DNA of 64,000 bases from Phycisphaerales bacterium UBA7800. Its GTDB lineage: Bacteria; Planctomycetota; Phycisphaerae; Phycisphaerales; Phycisphaeraceae. Under the pieces are notes generated by a model. It was not told the origin of the DNA. It was given only the letters and a program-made list of their open reading frames with translations, and did not search any database. The stretch lies in the NCBI GenBank assembly GCA_002480565.1, contig DLCK01000032.1:86064-150063 (forward strand), given 5' to 3'. Shown here piece after piece: positions 25,747 through 34,886 of this stretch (the first letter of the stretch is position 1; every line of letters starts with the position of its first letter). The position numbers and the translations under genes are program-made.

Positions 25747-27926
25747 CTGAGATTCACTTTCGCATTTGCACCATAGATGACTGTATCACGAGACAAGCGC
25801 GAAACCTGAGGTGCAATGTTCAAATGATGTTTAGGCAGATTAGTAAATATCTCGGTATTAATCAGTGCACTTTCGCCGTCCGATTGATCCGTAAGGCCCG
25901 CGGTTGGTGCTATGTCATCAACCTGGCCTTGTTTGACATCTTGCTGCCAATCATCATTATGTTTTGCTTTACCAGATTGAAATAATGTTAGTAAAGGCCG
26001 ATTAGAATTAGCTTCCAATTGAAATTTCAAAGTTGAGTTGACCACTTTTGCATCAGATCCCATTTTTAACAATGACTCATTGACAGTAGTGATATTGCCA
26101 AAAGTTACCGTAGCATTGGCGTTGATCAATTGACCATGAAGTTTCATGAATGTCGCCAAACTTTCTACGACACCGCTGTAATTCAAACTGACCAACGAGC
26201 CATACACTTCAAAAGCATGAGCAGGACTCTTTGCACCTGGACTACCTCCAATGTATGTATTTTCAAACCGTATGGTATTGGCACAATTGGTTGTCACTGC
26301 AGGTGCTCGCCTTCCTATTGCATTAAGAAAACATTCACCCGAAAAAGTGGTCATTCCAAGCGAGTGCACATTGAGTAAATCCAGCATGGGATGCTTGTAT
26401 TCCATGCCCAGTGGATCGCTGGGCTGATTATTGAATGCCGTGAGAATAACTGGACGATTGGCTGCAATATACATACTGTGATATGTATGTTCTTCAGCAG
26501 CAAAATTCCATATCCCAATTGTTCCCAAGCCCTCATTGGCTTGGATATCATCGTGTAGACTAATAAACAGATGAAACACCTGGTTTTGACATTGAGGTAG
26601 GATTTTAGGACATCCCGCAAAAATGCCTATGCTACTGGGATTCTTGTCACCAGCCTTAATTTTAAAATTGTGAAGTTCGAGCCACTGGCTACCACTTGTT
26701 TCGATTACCGCATGCCCATCCCCTGTATCACCGATCATTTGCGTCTGAAAAGAACTGCCATGGATCTGCAGATAGTCACGACGAATAGTGTTGGGTCTAC
26801 GCGAGTTGGTACAATCAAGCGTTCGTGTTAGACGGTAATGACCACGCCCAAGGTTCACACGCATGACGCCTGTACGACAGGCCATATCCACTGCCTGTTG
26901 CAAGCAAGTTGTATCATCAGCAATACCATCCCCTTTGGCTCCGAACCATTGAGGCAAAATATCGCTATTCTGCACCTCCCCATCAATAATACCTTGCTGA
27001 TTAAATATCTGGTGCGGCCCAGCATTGATATAACCGTGAATTGTTAACTTGGTATCGGGATTGACATGCATGATCGCGCCACGAGCCACCTTCAACTCTA
27101 CATTTTCAGGAATCAATAAATTTGAACCGATTGTATATTGACCCGATTTTTTGAGTCTAATCGTCCCGGATTTACCACCCAATAGTGCAATTGCTCGACC
27201 GATCGTATGCCCACCTGACAGTTGGCCTTGATCTGGCAAAGCGGGATCAATCGCAAAGTCTGTTACCTCACGCGAAGCTACACTTCGATCCGATTGCTCC
27301 GACACTGAAATCGTGTCGTAAACCACACTGATCGTTGGCTTGCTAACAGTACATCCAGAACTAACTTGAATTTGATCTGAGGTACCACCATCAAACGGTT
27401 TGATTCTTTTACCATCTTTGGTTGTTATATCTGTATCGTTGTCTTGTGAAAAGCGAATCCTTAATGATTGACCCGATGAAAGTGCCTGACGCAATTGACT
27501 GGTGATATTCAATTCATATTTTTTTTGCGTCCAGCCATCAGCAAGTAAACGTTCAGCCCCAGGCATATAAGCCAATTGTCGCCAATCTGAATTTCTCGAA
27601 TCCAAAACATCAACAGTCACCGCATTGCGGCCAAGCCCCCAAGGTTTTGACTCAAATTTAAGGATCGCCCGAAGTACGGTTACATTGGATTGTGCCAGCG
27701 CAGTCGACTTCGGATCATATTCGACACACAAGCGGTATTCCGTATTTTCATCAGAATTCCATGCGACGAAATAGTTATCAAAAACAACTTGAGAAGCTGC
27801 TCCTGAAACAATCTGATCTACATTTGCACCGAGCCTGACGACTTTATCCGGCTGAAACTCCAAAGCCTGCGCACAGAGCGTCGAAGTAAGTATCACAATA
27901 AACGTAACGATTGCCAATCGCATCAT
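25743..27926 (-). CDS. Secreted pectate-lyase-superfamily beta-helix protein
   Basis: I take the ATG at 27926 (AAAGG seven bases upstream) rather than an in-frame TTG at 27947; this gives 727 residues beginning MMRLAIVTFIVIL, a signal peptide ending about LCAQA. Residues about 25-210 look like a DNRLRE/CBM96-type beta-sandwich (VFDNYFVAWNSDENTEYRLCVEY). The Pectate_lyase_3 opening ILPQWFGAKGDGIADDTTCL is near 325, followed by beta-helix turns (IRFENTYIGGS, SLLKMGSDAKVVNSTL). This superfamily covers lyases, hydrolases and epimerases, so the activity is open. It is paralogous to the frameshifted gene at 22860-24897 over the whole helix, and overlaps the CBM9-like gene by four bases. Confidence 0.82.
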   Translation of the reverse strand: MMRLAIVTFIVILTSTLCAQALEFQPDKVVRLGANVDQIVSGAASQVVFDNYFVAWNSDENTEYRLCVEYDPKSTALAQSNVTVLRAILKFESKPWGLGRNAVTVDVLDSRNSDWRQLAYMPGAERLLADGWTQKKYELNITSQLRQALSSGQSLRIRFSQDNDTDITTKDGKRIKPFDGGTSDQIQVSSGCTVSKPTISVVYDTISVSEQSDRSVASREVTDFAIDPALPDQGQLSGGHTIGRAIALLGGKSGTIRLKKSGQYTIGSNLLIPENVELKVARGAIMHVNPDTKLTIHGYINAGPHQIFNQQGIIDGEVQNSDILPQWFGAKGDGIADDTTCLQQAVDMACRTGVMRVNLGRGHYRLTRTLDCTNSRRPNTIRRDYLQIHGSSFQTQMIGDTGDGHAVIETSGSQWLELHNFKIKAGDKNPSSIGIFAGCPKILPQCQNQVFHLFISLHDDIQANEGLGTIGIWNFAAEEHTYHSMYIAANRPVILTAFNNQPSDPLGMEYKHPMLDLLNVHSLGMTTFSGECFLNAIGRRAPAVTTNCANTIRFENTYIGGSPGAKSPAHAFEVYGSLVSLNYSGVVESLATFMKLHGQLINANATVTFGNITTVNESLLKMGSDAKVVNSTLKFQLEANSNRPLLTLFQSGKAKHNDDWQQDVKQGQVDDIAPTAGLTDQSDGESALINTEIFTNLPKHHLNIAPQVSRLSRDTVIYGANAKVNLR

Positions 27927-27985
27927 CAGTAACCTTTTATAGATCAAACAGAATATAATTAAAATGCAAGTATTAAATCTGAAAA

Positions 27986-28747
27986 TCAGTTTTCATCGAA
28001 GAATTTTACCCAACCCCAGACATGGGACCCTGAATAGTTTCCATGACCGCCACCACTAAATCCGATACCACTAGCAGCAAAGGCAATGCTTCCATCACGG
28101 TCGACATACGGCCTGACAGACCCATCGGTATACCCCACGTTATAGGTACCAGTGCCATTGGGATTAATATGCCCACTACGTTCTTGAGAATTGTGTAGGA
28201 AATAATCCACAATCAATGCTTTGGATTTGAGCAAAAGACTTAATTGCATACCGTTATACTGACCACTGGATGGAACTTCACTGGTTTCCAAAATACCATT
28301 CTCATCCATATCCCATGCCTCACAGCGATAGGCATAAGACGTGTAACATGCTGTAGCCCCTGCTTTATCGACAATATCACCAAAGTTCGCATAGGATAAA
28401 AAATCACCCGCACTCAATCCTGGGCAAAAGAAAATGGATTTACTCTTGTTGAGGTAACCACCACCATATAGTAGACCAAGACCACCATACTTCACACCAC
28501 CAGGCGCTCCAATAGACACCGCAAAAGGAAACTCAGAGCCTGAGTGAAATGTCCGGGGAAAATGCGAATCGTAATCAGATGTATAGGCCACAGACGACAC
28601 ACACATTTGTTTAACACCACTCATGCAAGCAATGCGTTGTGACGATTCACGTGCTTTACTCAAGGCTGGTAAAAGGATGCTGATCAATAAGGCGGTAATC
28701 GAAATGACTACCAACAACTCAATTAGTGTAAATGCCTTGTTATTCAT
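27986..28747 (-). CDS. Prepilin-type N-terminal domain protein (pseudopilin-like)
   Basis: The 253-residue protein begins MNNKAFTLIELLVVIS with cleavage expected after Ala5 (an Ala in place of the common Gly), followed by the hydrophobic helix and LPALSKARESSQRIAC. The C-terminal part contains NVGYTDGSVRPYVDRDG, the pseudopilin DG-type ending, and a Gly-rich tail. GGAGA precedes the start. It lies between a GntR/LacI regulator gene (45 bp upstream) and the secreted lyase-like genes, on the same strand. Its placement inside a catabolic operon, with no secretion genes around, suggests a dedicated surface or secretion adaptor for this locus; that is inference. Confidence 0.87.
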   Translation of the reverse strand: MNNKAFTLIELLVVISITALLISILLPALSKARESSQRIACMSGVKQMCVSSVAYTSDYDSHFPRTFHSGSEFPFAVSIGAPGGVKYGGLGLLYGGGYLNKSKSIFFCPGLSAGDFLSYANFGDIVDKAGATACYTSYAYRCEAWDMDENGILETSEVPSSGQYNGMQLSLLLKSKALIVDYFLHNSQERSGHINPNGTGTYNVGYTDGSVRPYVDRDGSIAFAASGIGFSGGGHGNYSGSHVWGWVKFFDEN

Positions 28748-28792
28748 TAATATGTCTCCTACCTACATAGATAATATTTTGATGTAACGTAA

Positions 28793-29884
28793 TCACACAC
28801 GAGCAACGCAAACACTTTCGCGTTGCACAAGCTCAGGTTCAATCTGAATCAATACATTACGATTGACGGACGTCGGATCCTTCAAAGCTCGCTGAAGCAG
28901 TCCCATACCTTTTTCAACATGCTCGGCCAGATGTGGATCAACACTGGTCACAGATGGGTTGGCATAGCGTGAAACGGCTGTATTACCAAATCCGACCAAA
29001 GAAATATCCTGCGGGATACTCATGCCATAATCAATCACCGCACGATTGACTGCTGGCAACATTTCATCGACCACACATAACATAGCCGAGATACACCGAG
29101 GGCGATGTTTAAGCCAATGCGTCATAGCCTCATACGCGTTATCTAATGGGCTGGAAAACCGATCTGAATTTACAGGCAAAATATATTGACTCAGATCAAC
29201 ACCAGGCAAATTCAAGCATTTTTCCCATGTCGATAATTGCAATTGATCAATACTGTAATTGGGCTCAGAACCTACTATTGCAATATGTTTGTGCCCATGC
29301 TGCTGCAGATACTCCATAGCCATACGAATACCATGTGCGTCATCTGCTACAACGGATGGTATCCCCATCGCATCCATACGATTACCTATGAGCACCGCGC
29401 GACCCTGCGCCTGCTTAACGGCCACCATCAGGTCCGGAGTCATCGCATCGGGAGCCGAAAGCAACAATGCCGGCTCACCACTAGTTAACGCCTGAATCAC
29501 AATACGTTCCTGTATGCGATCCATATGCACGACATGCGGAACCCATTGAAGCTTTTGAGCCTCTTCTACCCCCAGCGATATAAATCGTTTTGCCAATTCA
29601 CTGTCATAGCCAGTTACGACCAGCATGACCGATTGATTATTGAGTCGACGATATCCTTCTGGGCGGAGATAGGTACCACTACGAGGACGGCGTTCCAAAA
29701 TGCCACGATCAACCATTTCACTGATCGCTCGGCGCAATGTCAGATAACTAACATTAAAGAACTCTGCCAACTCACGCTCTGAAGGCAAACGCCCACCTGG
29801 GGCAATGCCGTCACGGCAGAGTTTATCCGCCACTTTTCGTTGCAAAACTTCGTAGTGATTGCTTGTTTGATCCACTTGCGTCAT
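28793..29884 (-). CDS. GntR-type transcriptional regulator with LacI-type sensor domain
   Basis: The 363-residue protein has a GntR winged helix at about 10-75 (LQRKVADKLCRDGIAPGGRLPSER as core, then VSYLTLRRAISEMVD and a wing ERRPRSGTYL). A LacI/GalR-type sensor spans about 85-360 (VVADDAHGIRMAMEYLQQHG, HIAIVGSEPN, DISLVGFGNTAVSRY). AAGGACA precedes the ATG. It heads the minus-strand block of prepilin, beta-helix and CBM9-like genes and is divergent from the 1545-residue GH2 gene, so it probably controls both sides. Two candidate operators lie in the 269-bp gap: TTATAGCA repeats at 29910-29927 and a 14-bp palindrome at 30061-30074. Confidence 0.9.
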   Translation of the reverse strand: MTQVDQTSNHYEVLQRKVADKLCRDGIAPGGRLPSERELAEFFNVSYLTLRRAISEMVDRGILERRPRSGTYLRPEGYRRLNNQSVMLVVTGYDSELAKRFISLGVEEAQKLQWVPHVVHMDRIQERIVIQALTSGEPALLLSAPDAMTPDLMVAVKQAQGRAVLIGNRMDAMGIPSVVADDAHGIRMAMEYLQQHGHKHIAIVGSEPNYSIDQLQLSTWEKCLNLPGVDLSQYILPVNSDRFSSPLDNAYEAMTHWLKHRPRCISAMLCVVDEMLPAVNRAVIDYGMSIPQDISLVGFGNTAVSRYANPSVTSVDPHLAEHVEKGMGLLQRALKDPTSVNRNVLIQIEPELVQRESVCVARV

Positions 29885-29909
29885 TATTGTCCTTGGGTTA
29901 TATTTTGCT

Positions 29910-29927
29910 TTATAGCAGATTATAGCA
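29910..29927. promoter_or_regulatory. Direct repeat TTATAGCA x2 upstream of the GntR/LacI gene
   Basis: TTATAGCA occurs at 29910-29917 and 29920-29927, a 10-bp period, 26-43 bp upstream of the regulator start at 29884. This is where a promoter for the regulator block would lie, so the repeat could be an autoregulatory site. The evidence is position and regular spacing only. Confidence 0.3.
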
Positions 29928-30060
29928 CTGCAATATGCAAAGGCAATAGTTCACTATTCAAATCTTGATTATTAACTTTAAGCGATAGTTATTTCTTTGT
30001 TTAGGAATTTAAAACGAGATATCATGCCCTGTAAATGAGCAGGCTCGAAATTCATTTATC

Positions 30061-30074
30061 TCAATCGCGATTGA
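30061..30074. promoter_or_regulatory. Perfect 14-bp palindrome, candidate operator for the GH2 gene
   Basis: TCAATCGCGATTGA is a perfect palindrome, flanked by TTATC on the left and TAAGG on the right so the symmetry nearly extends outwards. It lies 80-93 bp upstream of the GH2 start at 30154 in the region shared with a divergent GntR/LacI regulator. Symmetric sites of this length with a central CG suit a dimeric regulator of this kind. Confidence 0.45.
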
Positions 30075-30153
30075 TAAGGGTTCCAAAGCGCCCATCCCGG
30101 CCAACTCAATTGATCACCAAGCGAAGCCACGTCTACACTACAAGGATTTTGCC

Positions 30154-33100
30154 ATGTCAGTCGATCACGACACCACCATTCGATCTGAAATTTGCCTCAA
30201 TGGACTCTGGGATTTTCGTAGTCTTGTTGACGATAACTGGACGCAAATATACGTCCCAGGCAACTACACAGGAACACGTCAATACTGGGGTGGCGAACAC
30301 TGGGATGGTTTTGATTACCCACGTCACTGGGAAGGACATCCAGCCATCTATCGACGAACGTTCACACTCCCATCATCAATGCAAGACATGAACGTTCACT
30401 TCTATTGCGAAGGCTGTGCCCACCATAGTATTGTCAAACTCAACGGCACCCAAGTTGGAGAATGGCACGACGGTTACACCCCCATGTCCATCCCGCTAAC
30501 ACACGCGCTTTGCACAGGTATCAATACGCTGGAGATTCATATCAGTGAACGAAAAAGCGATCTCTTTGACGACTATGCAACCCACCGACGCGGGCTTTGG
30601 CAAGATACATCTATCAAAGCATTCCCCAAGATATTTGTCGGGGACGATTTCTTCATCAACACGTCTGTCAAAAATCGCAACATCATTTGCCATGTCCCGA
30701 TTGCCAATCTCACTGACCAATCCATCAACCTGTCTATCCAATGCCAAATCACCGAACTCGATGGCAAACCCGTTAAAACAATCACAAAAAACAACCTGAC
30801 CCTCGAAGCCGGCAAAAGCGAAACCTCTATCCTTTATGATAAGTGGGCCAACCCGCATCTCTGGTCCCCACACGATCCACACCTTTATCTGATTCATACC
30901 AAGCTCATCAACGAACAAGGCAAGATACTCGATTGCAAAACTACACGCTTTGGGTTTCGAGAAGTAAGCATTGACGAAACACGTTTATTACTCAATGGGG
31001 ATGAATTATTCCTGCGAGGACATGGCGGCCACGACCTGGGCGACATCCAGCATTCACGTCAATATATGTACACATGGCTGAGTAACCTCAAAAAAATTGG
31101 TATTAACTTTATGCGCCTACATTGCAGCCCAAAGTACATCGCTCTGTATGAAGTTGCTGATGAACTAGGAATCTTACTCGAAGCCGAAGCAGCACTGCAT
31201 TTTAAAGTGCCACAGAATGATGCGATCTGGGAAGGACACCTGCAACGGTTAATTAAAGCACAGCGAAATCACCCATCCATTATTGTCTGGAGTGTCTCCA
31301 ATGAATTGCGATGGCGTGGTGGTGGCGAAAAGCCTGAGATGATTGCCTATGCAAAACAGTTTGACCCGACACGTCCTGTCTTCGCATCGGACTTCAGCCT
31401 AGAGTCACAACATGGCGATATCTGCATACACCATTATGACCCGGAAACCGTCTTCGAAGATTGGCAAAAATACGGCGCAAACAAACCCATGATCTGGGAT
31501 GAACTTGGTAGCGTCTGGCAACATGATCGCCCATTAGACAACGGCACATCCGGACACGAAGTGCAAGCACAGGATTACGCGACAGGTCTTTGGCACGACG
31601 GGAATGACCAGATTCTCAAAGATATCCGCAGGCACCACGACGGCAAAGTTATCAACGGTAAACGCCAGCGGATCAGTGGTTTTGTCCCATGGGACCTTGC
31701 TTACAATTTCTTCCGTTGGCAACCTTTAAATAACAATCAAATCATGAACTTATCCCATCAGGACAACGACACCACAGGCGTTAAACTCAAACACATTCGG
31801 CCATGTGCTTCGACAATTAATATTTGGGATCAAACCTTACCTGAATTTGAGCCGAATCCCGGTTATTATCTTTTTGAAAAATACATGCACCCAGTTCGTT
31901 TCTTTGATGAAGAACAAGCCCGACTATTTTTCAGTTCAACGCAATGGACCACACACGCTCAAATTTTTTACGATGACACACGTCCTGCTGACGAATTGAC
32001 CTGCTTTGTACAGACATTGGATGGCGAAGTACTCAGCTCTAATACACAACCATTGAACCTTGTCCCCGGCCAGATCATGGGCAATGTCCGTTGCACATTT
32101 TCATTCCCGCATGTCGAATCGCCTATGCCAGTCCAACTGGTTCGCGAGTTTCGTTACAAAAACCAACCAGGCTATCGCGATCAGATTCCTGCCAAGGTGT
32201 TCCCCCAATGTGGCATTAAGGATGTTCGGCTAAAAAAACTCGGAAGCTTTGATACACAAGGCTTAGAGGACGCAGGTGTTCATATAGAATGTATTAAAGA
32301 ACCTGAAAGTCGGAATGACATCCTACTAGTCAACCAACAGACATTTGAACAACCCAACATTCAATCCCACATCGCGGCAGGTGGCAAAGTCCTCTGTCTG
32401 GCAGGCAAGACGAAACAAACACGCCCTCAAAGCCAGATCATCGACACATTCCATGATATACAAGGCCAACTCAATACGACGCGGGGCATTGATTCTCCTG
32501 CCAACTGCACTTGGTATGGCTGGTCTGCCAACCAACCTGTGATGATCAAACAACAACACAATGACCTTCAACAGGAAGCTGGACGTCTTTCATTTAATGG
32601 TATCAACGAAGCAGGAGCCTATGCATATGCAATTCTCAAACGCCCCCTGCTACAAGCTAATGAAGGGCATGTCTATCTCAAATACCTTAATGATTCGGAA
32701 AACTGGCAAACCAAATTACATCAAAACGCAAATTTCTTTGATCGCACAATGGGTATTCTGCTTCGCGATCACAAACACAACTGGTTCCTGTCAAGTCAAG
32801 CAACACCACTGAACCTCACTGGCAAAAATGGCTACAGCGATGCATCATTGGGTGAAATGGATTGGCTAGCAGTCAATACTGCCTCTGACGGGATGCTTCA
32901 CAGCACGATCTCAACCAACAAAAATATCGTCCCGGATTGGCAAACCATCACGGGGATTGGACTTTATCTCTATCAACTACCAGCAGAAGCAGTTGATTTT
33001 TCAATCGCGAAAATTCAGTTTAAAGGCCGCGGCGCACCAAGTGCGTTGATCCCCTTGCATGGTCCCAAACACAGGCTACTGAATCACATTGACCAACAAG

Positions 33101-34791
33101 ACCTAAGCTTCTGGCCTAACGGTGCTTGCTCAGGCATTTTACCACTACCTGAAAGATCCAATACCAGAGTCATTCTGGCGGGCAATCATGATGGCATGGG
33201 CGCGTCACTCTACGAACAATTCCATGGCAAAGGCGTTGCAATTGTCACATCATTGAATCTCAATCAACTCAATGACGTCCCCACCGCATCAGCAATCTTT
33301 GACAATATCATCACCTATCTCAAGCAATACCAACCTGAACAAACGTCAGGAACCTATACCTGCGTTAACGTTGATTTAAACCAGTATCTAAATCAAATGG
33401 ACGTCTTTCGTGAATCGGACATCAACCAAGCAAACACGATTATCACTGATGGACAGTCCATCCAAAAGGTAATGGATCAAAACCTGAATGAGCTTGTCAA
33501 AGAAGGCAGCACTCTGCTGATATGCAATATCAATGAATCAAGTATCGACCTGATACGAAAATTAACCGGGCAAAATCTGAAATTAACCCAACCTTATTTG
33601 GATGAACGTAAGCACTGCGTCAAAGCAGCAATCAGTTGGACCAAAGCAGATACGCCCAACAATCTTGTTGAATACTATCAAGGCATCATGATCCCCCAGC
33701 CCTTTGAAACCAACCACGAACCATTGCTAAGTGGCATATCCAATCTTGATCTGAATTGGGATGGGCAGGATATGTTTGAATATGGTATTGAAATCAAGGG
33801 AAAGGATCCCGTTCGTGCAAACGATGATTACGCAATTTTAATCAGCAATTGGAAGATTGATTGGAGCAAGCCACATTGGGGTGGTGAGTACATTCACGCT
33901 GCCAAAGATCTAAAACGTGCGGATTGGTTTATTAACCGGGACCCGGTCGTACTGAGAATCAAACATGGGCAAGGCCAGATCATTCTCTGTCAACTCGATT
34001 TTCTTCATGGCAATAAAAAAGCGCGTCGTATAATGGCTCAACTCTTAACCAACTTGAACTGCTCAATGGGATATCCGACAAACTTCGCCAGTACCGATAC
34101 AACATTTGATTTGTCAGAAAAAGCTAAGCAAATCGAGCGATTTAATCAGCATTATCAATTCCTACCCCCAGCAGTACGTCAACACTATGGCGTTCCCAAA
34201 CACCTTCAAAACCAACCTCAATCTACCGTCATCAAAAAAGCAGCCTTCCAACTCATCGCAGACACGTTTGCATTGCAATATGCTCCCTATCTGGTCGAGG
34301 AATTGTGGGAGTCCTACGTTGTCATGACTAATAAGCAATCAGCAGGCAACACCAGTGAAACACTAACCTATGTTCAACAGCATATCGAAACATGGGAACA
34401 CCAGGCCCAAGTCTTTCAACTAAGTGTTGGCTTAGAAGATTTAAAACGCAAACCAAATGGGCAGCCAGCCGTTGATCTGGATACCTTTGCAAGTAACCTT
34501 CAACAGATTATCAATCTGCTAGCGAAAAATGGCGCAAAATTATATTGGACCCCCATTATTGCTGTCCCGGTAAATCTAACAGATTACTCAGGCGATCTGA
34601 TCACACAATACAACAGGGTCGCTCAGAATATCATGGACGAACATGACGTTTATACCAATGACCTTTACCATTTCATGCTCGAACAATTCCCAGAATATCT
34701 CCAGAACGACAATGTGACATTGGATATGACGCAACAACAGATTCTTGCAAAACAAGTCGCTCAGGCAATTGTATTTTTTGGCGCTCAGTAA
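30154..34791 (+). CDS. Very large GH2 family protein with about 900-residue C-terminal extension
   Basis: The protein has 1545 residues; AAGGA precedes the ATG and there is no signal peptide. Residues 1-540 are a standard GH2 core: sugar-binding jelly roll (CLNGLWDFRSL), immunoglobulin-like domain, then a barrel (LFLRGHGGHDLGD, INFMRLHCSPKYIALYEVAD). Candidate catalytic residues are Glu384 in VSNEL (acid/base) and Glu450 in MIWDELG (nucleophile). Beyond about 600 the sequence is not typical of GH2. It contains amidotransferase-like segments (HIAAGGKVLCLAG and again EGSTLLICNINES) and beta-sandwich-like stretches, and ends in a helical region. Usual GH2 enzymes are 600-1100 residues. It is divergent from a GntR/LacI regulator. 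Glycosidase activity is likely; the extension's role is unknown. Confidence 0.85.
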   Translation: MSVDHDTTIRSEICLNGLWDFRSLVDDNWTQIYVPGNYTGTRQYWGGEHWDGFDYPRHWEGHPAIYRRTFTLPSSMQDMNVHFYCEGCAHHSIVKLNGTQVGEWHDGYTPMSIPLTHALCTGINTLEIHISERKSDLFDDYATHRRGLWQDTSIKAFPKIFVGDDFFINTSVKNRNIICHVPIANLTDQSINLSIQCQITELDGKPVKTITKNNLTLEAGKSETSILYDKWANPHLWSPHDPHLYLIHTKLINEQGKILDCKTTRFGFREVSIDETRLLLNGDELFLRGHGGHDLGDIQHSRQYMYTWLSNLKKIGINFMRLHCSPKYIALYEVADELGILLEAEAALHFKVPQNDAIWEGHLQRLIKAQRNHPSIIVWSVSNELRWRGGGEKPEMIAYAKQFDPTRPVFASDFSLESQHGDICIHHYDPETVFEDWQKYGANKPMIWDELGSVWQHDRPLDNGTSGHEVQAQDYATGLWHDGNDQILKDIRRHHDGKVINGKRQRISGFVPWDLAYNFFRWQPLNNNQIMNLSHQDNDTTGVKLKHIRPCASTINIWDQTLPEFEPNPGYYLFEKYMHPVRFFDEEQARLFFSSTQWTTHAQIFYDDTRPADELTCFVQTLDGEVLSSNTQPLNLVPGQIMGNVRCTFSFPHVESPMPVQLVREFRYKNQPGYRDQIPAKVFPQCGIKDVRLKKLGSFDTQGLEDAGVHIECIKEPESRNDILLVNQQTFEQPNIQSHIAAGGKVLCLAGKTKQTRPQSQIIDTFHDIQGQLNTTRGIDSPANCTWYGWSANQPVMIKQQHNDLQQEAGRLSFNGINEAGAYAYAILKRPLLQANEGHVYLKYLNDSENWQTKLHQNANFFDRTMGILLRDHKHNWFLSSQATPLNLTGKNGYSDASLGEMDWLAVNTASDGMLHSTISTNKNIVPDWQTITGIGLYLYQLPAEAVDFSIAKIQFKGRGAPSALIPLHGPKHRLLNHIDQQDLSFWPNGACSGILPLPERSNTRVILAGNHDGMGASLYEQFHGKGVAIVTSLNLNQLNDVPTASAIFDNIITYLKQYQPEQTSGTYTCVNVDLNQYLNQMDVFRESDINQANTIITDGQSIQKVMDQNLNELVKEGSTLLICNINESSIDLIRKLTGQNLKLTQPYLDERKHCVKAAISWTKADTPNNLVEYYQGIMIPQPFETNHEPLLSGISNLDLNWDGQDMFEYGIEIKGKDPVRANDDYAILISNWKIDWSKPHWGGEYIHAAKDLKRADWFINRDPVVLRIKHGQGQIILCQLDFLHGNKKARRIMAQLLTNLNCSMGYPTNFASTDTTFDLSEKAKQIERFNQHYQFLPPAVRQHYGVPKHLQNQPQSTVIKKAAFQLIADTFALQYAPYLVEELWESYVVMTNKQSAGNTSETLTYVQQHIETWEHQAQVFQLSVGLEDLKRKPNGQPAVDLDTFASNLQQIINLLAKNGAKLYWTPIIAVPVNLTDYSGDLITQYNRVAQNIMDEHDVYTNDLYHFMLEQFPEYLQNDNVTLDMTQQQILAKQVAQAIVFFGAQ

Positions 34792-34849
34792 TTTTTACGA
34801 GAAATTAAGCGATAAAGTGATGAAATTTTGATTTGTCATTTTTTTTGAC

Positions 34850-34877
34850 TTGACTTAAAATTTTTAGTCAATATTAT
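34850..34877 (+). promoter_or_regulatory. Promoter with embedded 22-bp near-palindrome before the RpiR gene
   Basis: TTGACT (34850-34855) and TATTAT (34872-34877) are 16 bp apart. The region 34850-34871 is an inverted repeat, TTGACTTAAAA / TTTTTAGTCAA, with 10 of 11 pairs matching, so a bound regulator would cover the -35 box and spacer. The ATG of the RpiR gene is at 34887, only nine bases after the -10 box, leaving almost no leader. RpiR proteins often repress their own operons, which fits. Confidence 0.55.
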
Positions 34878-34886
34878 TTACTCGTT

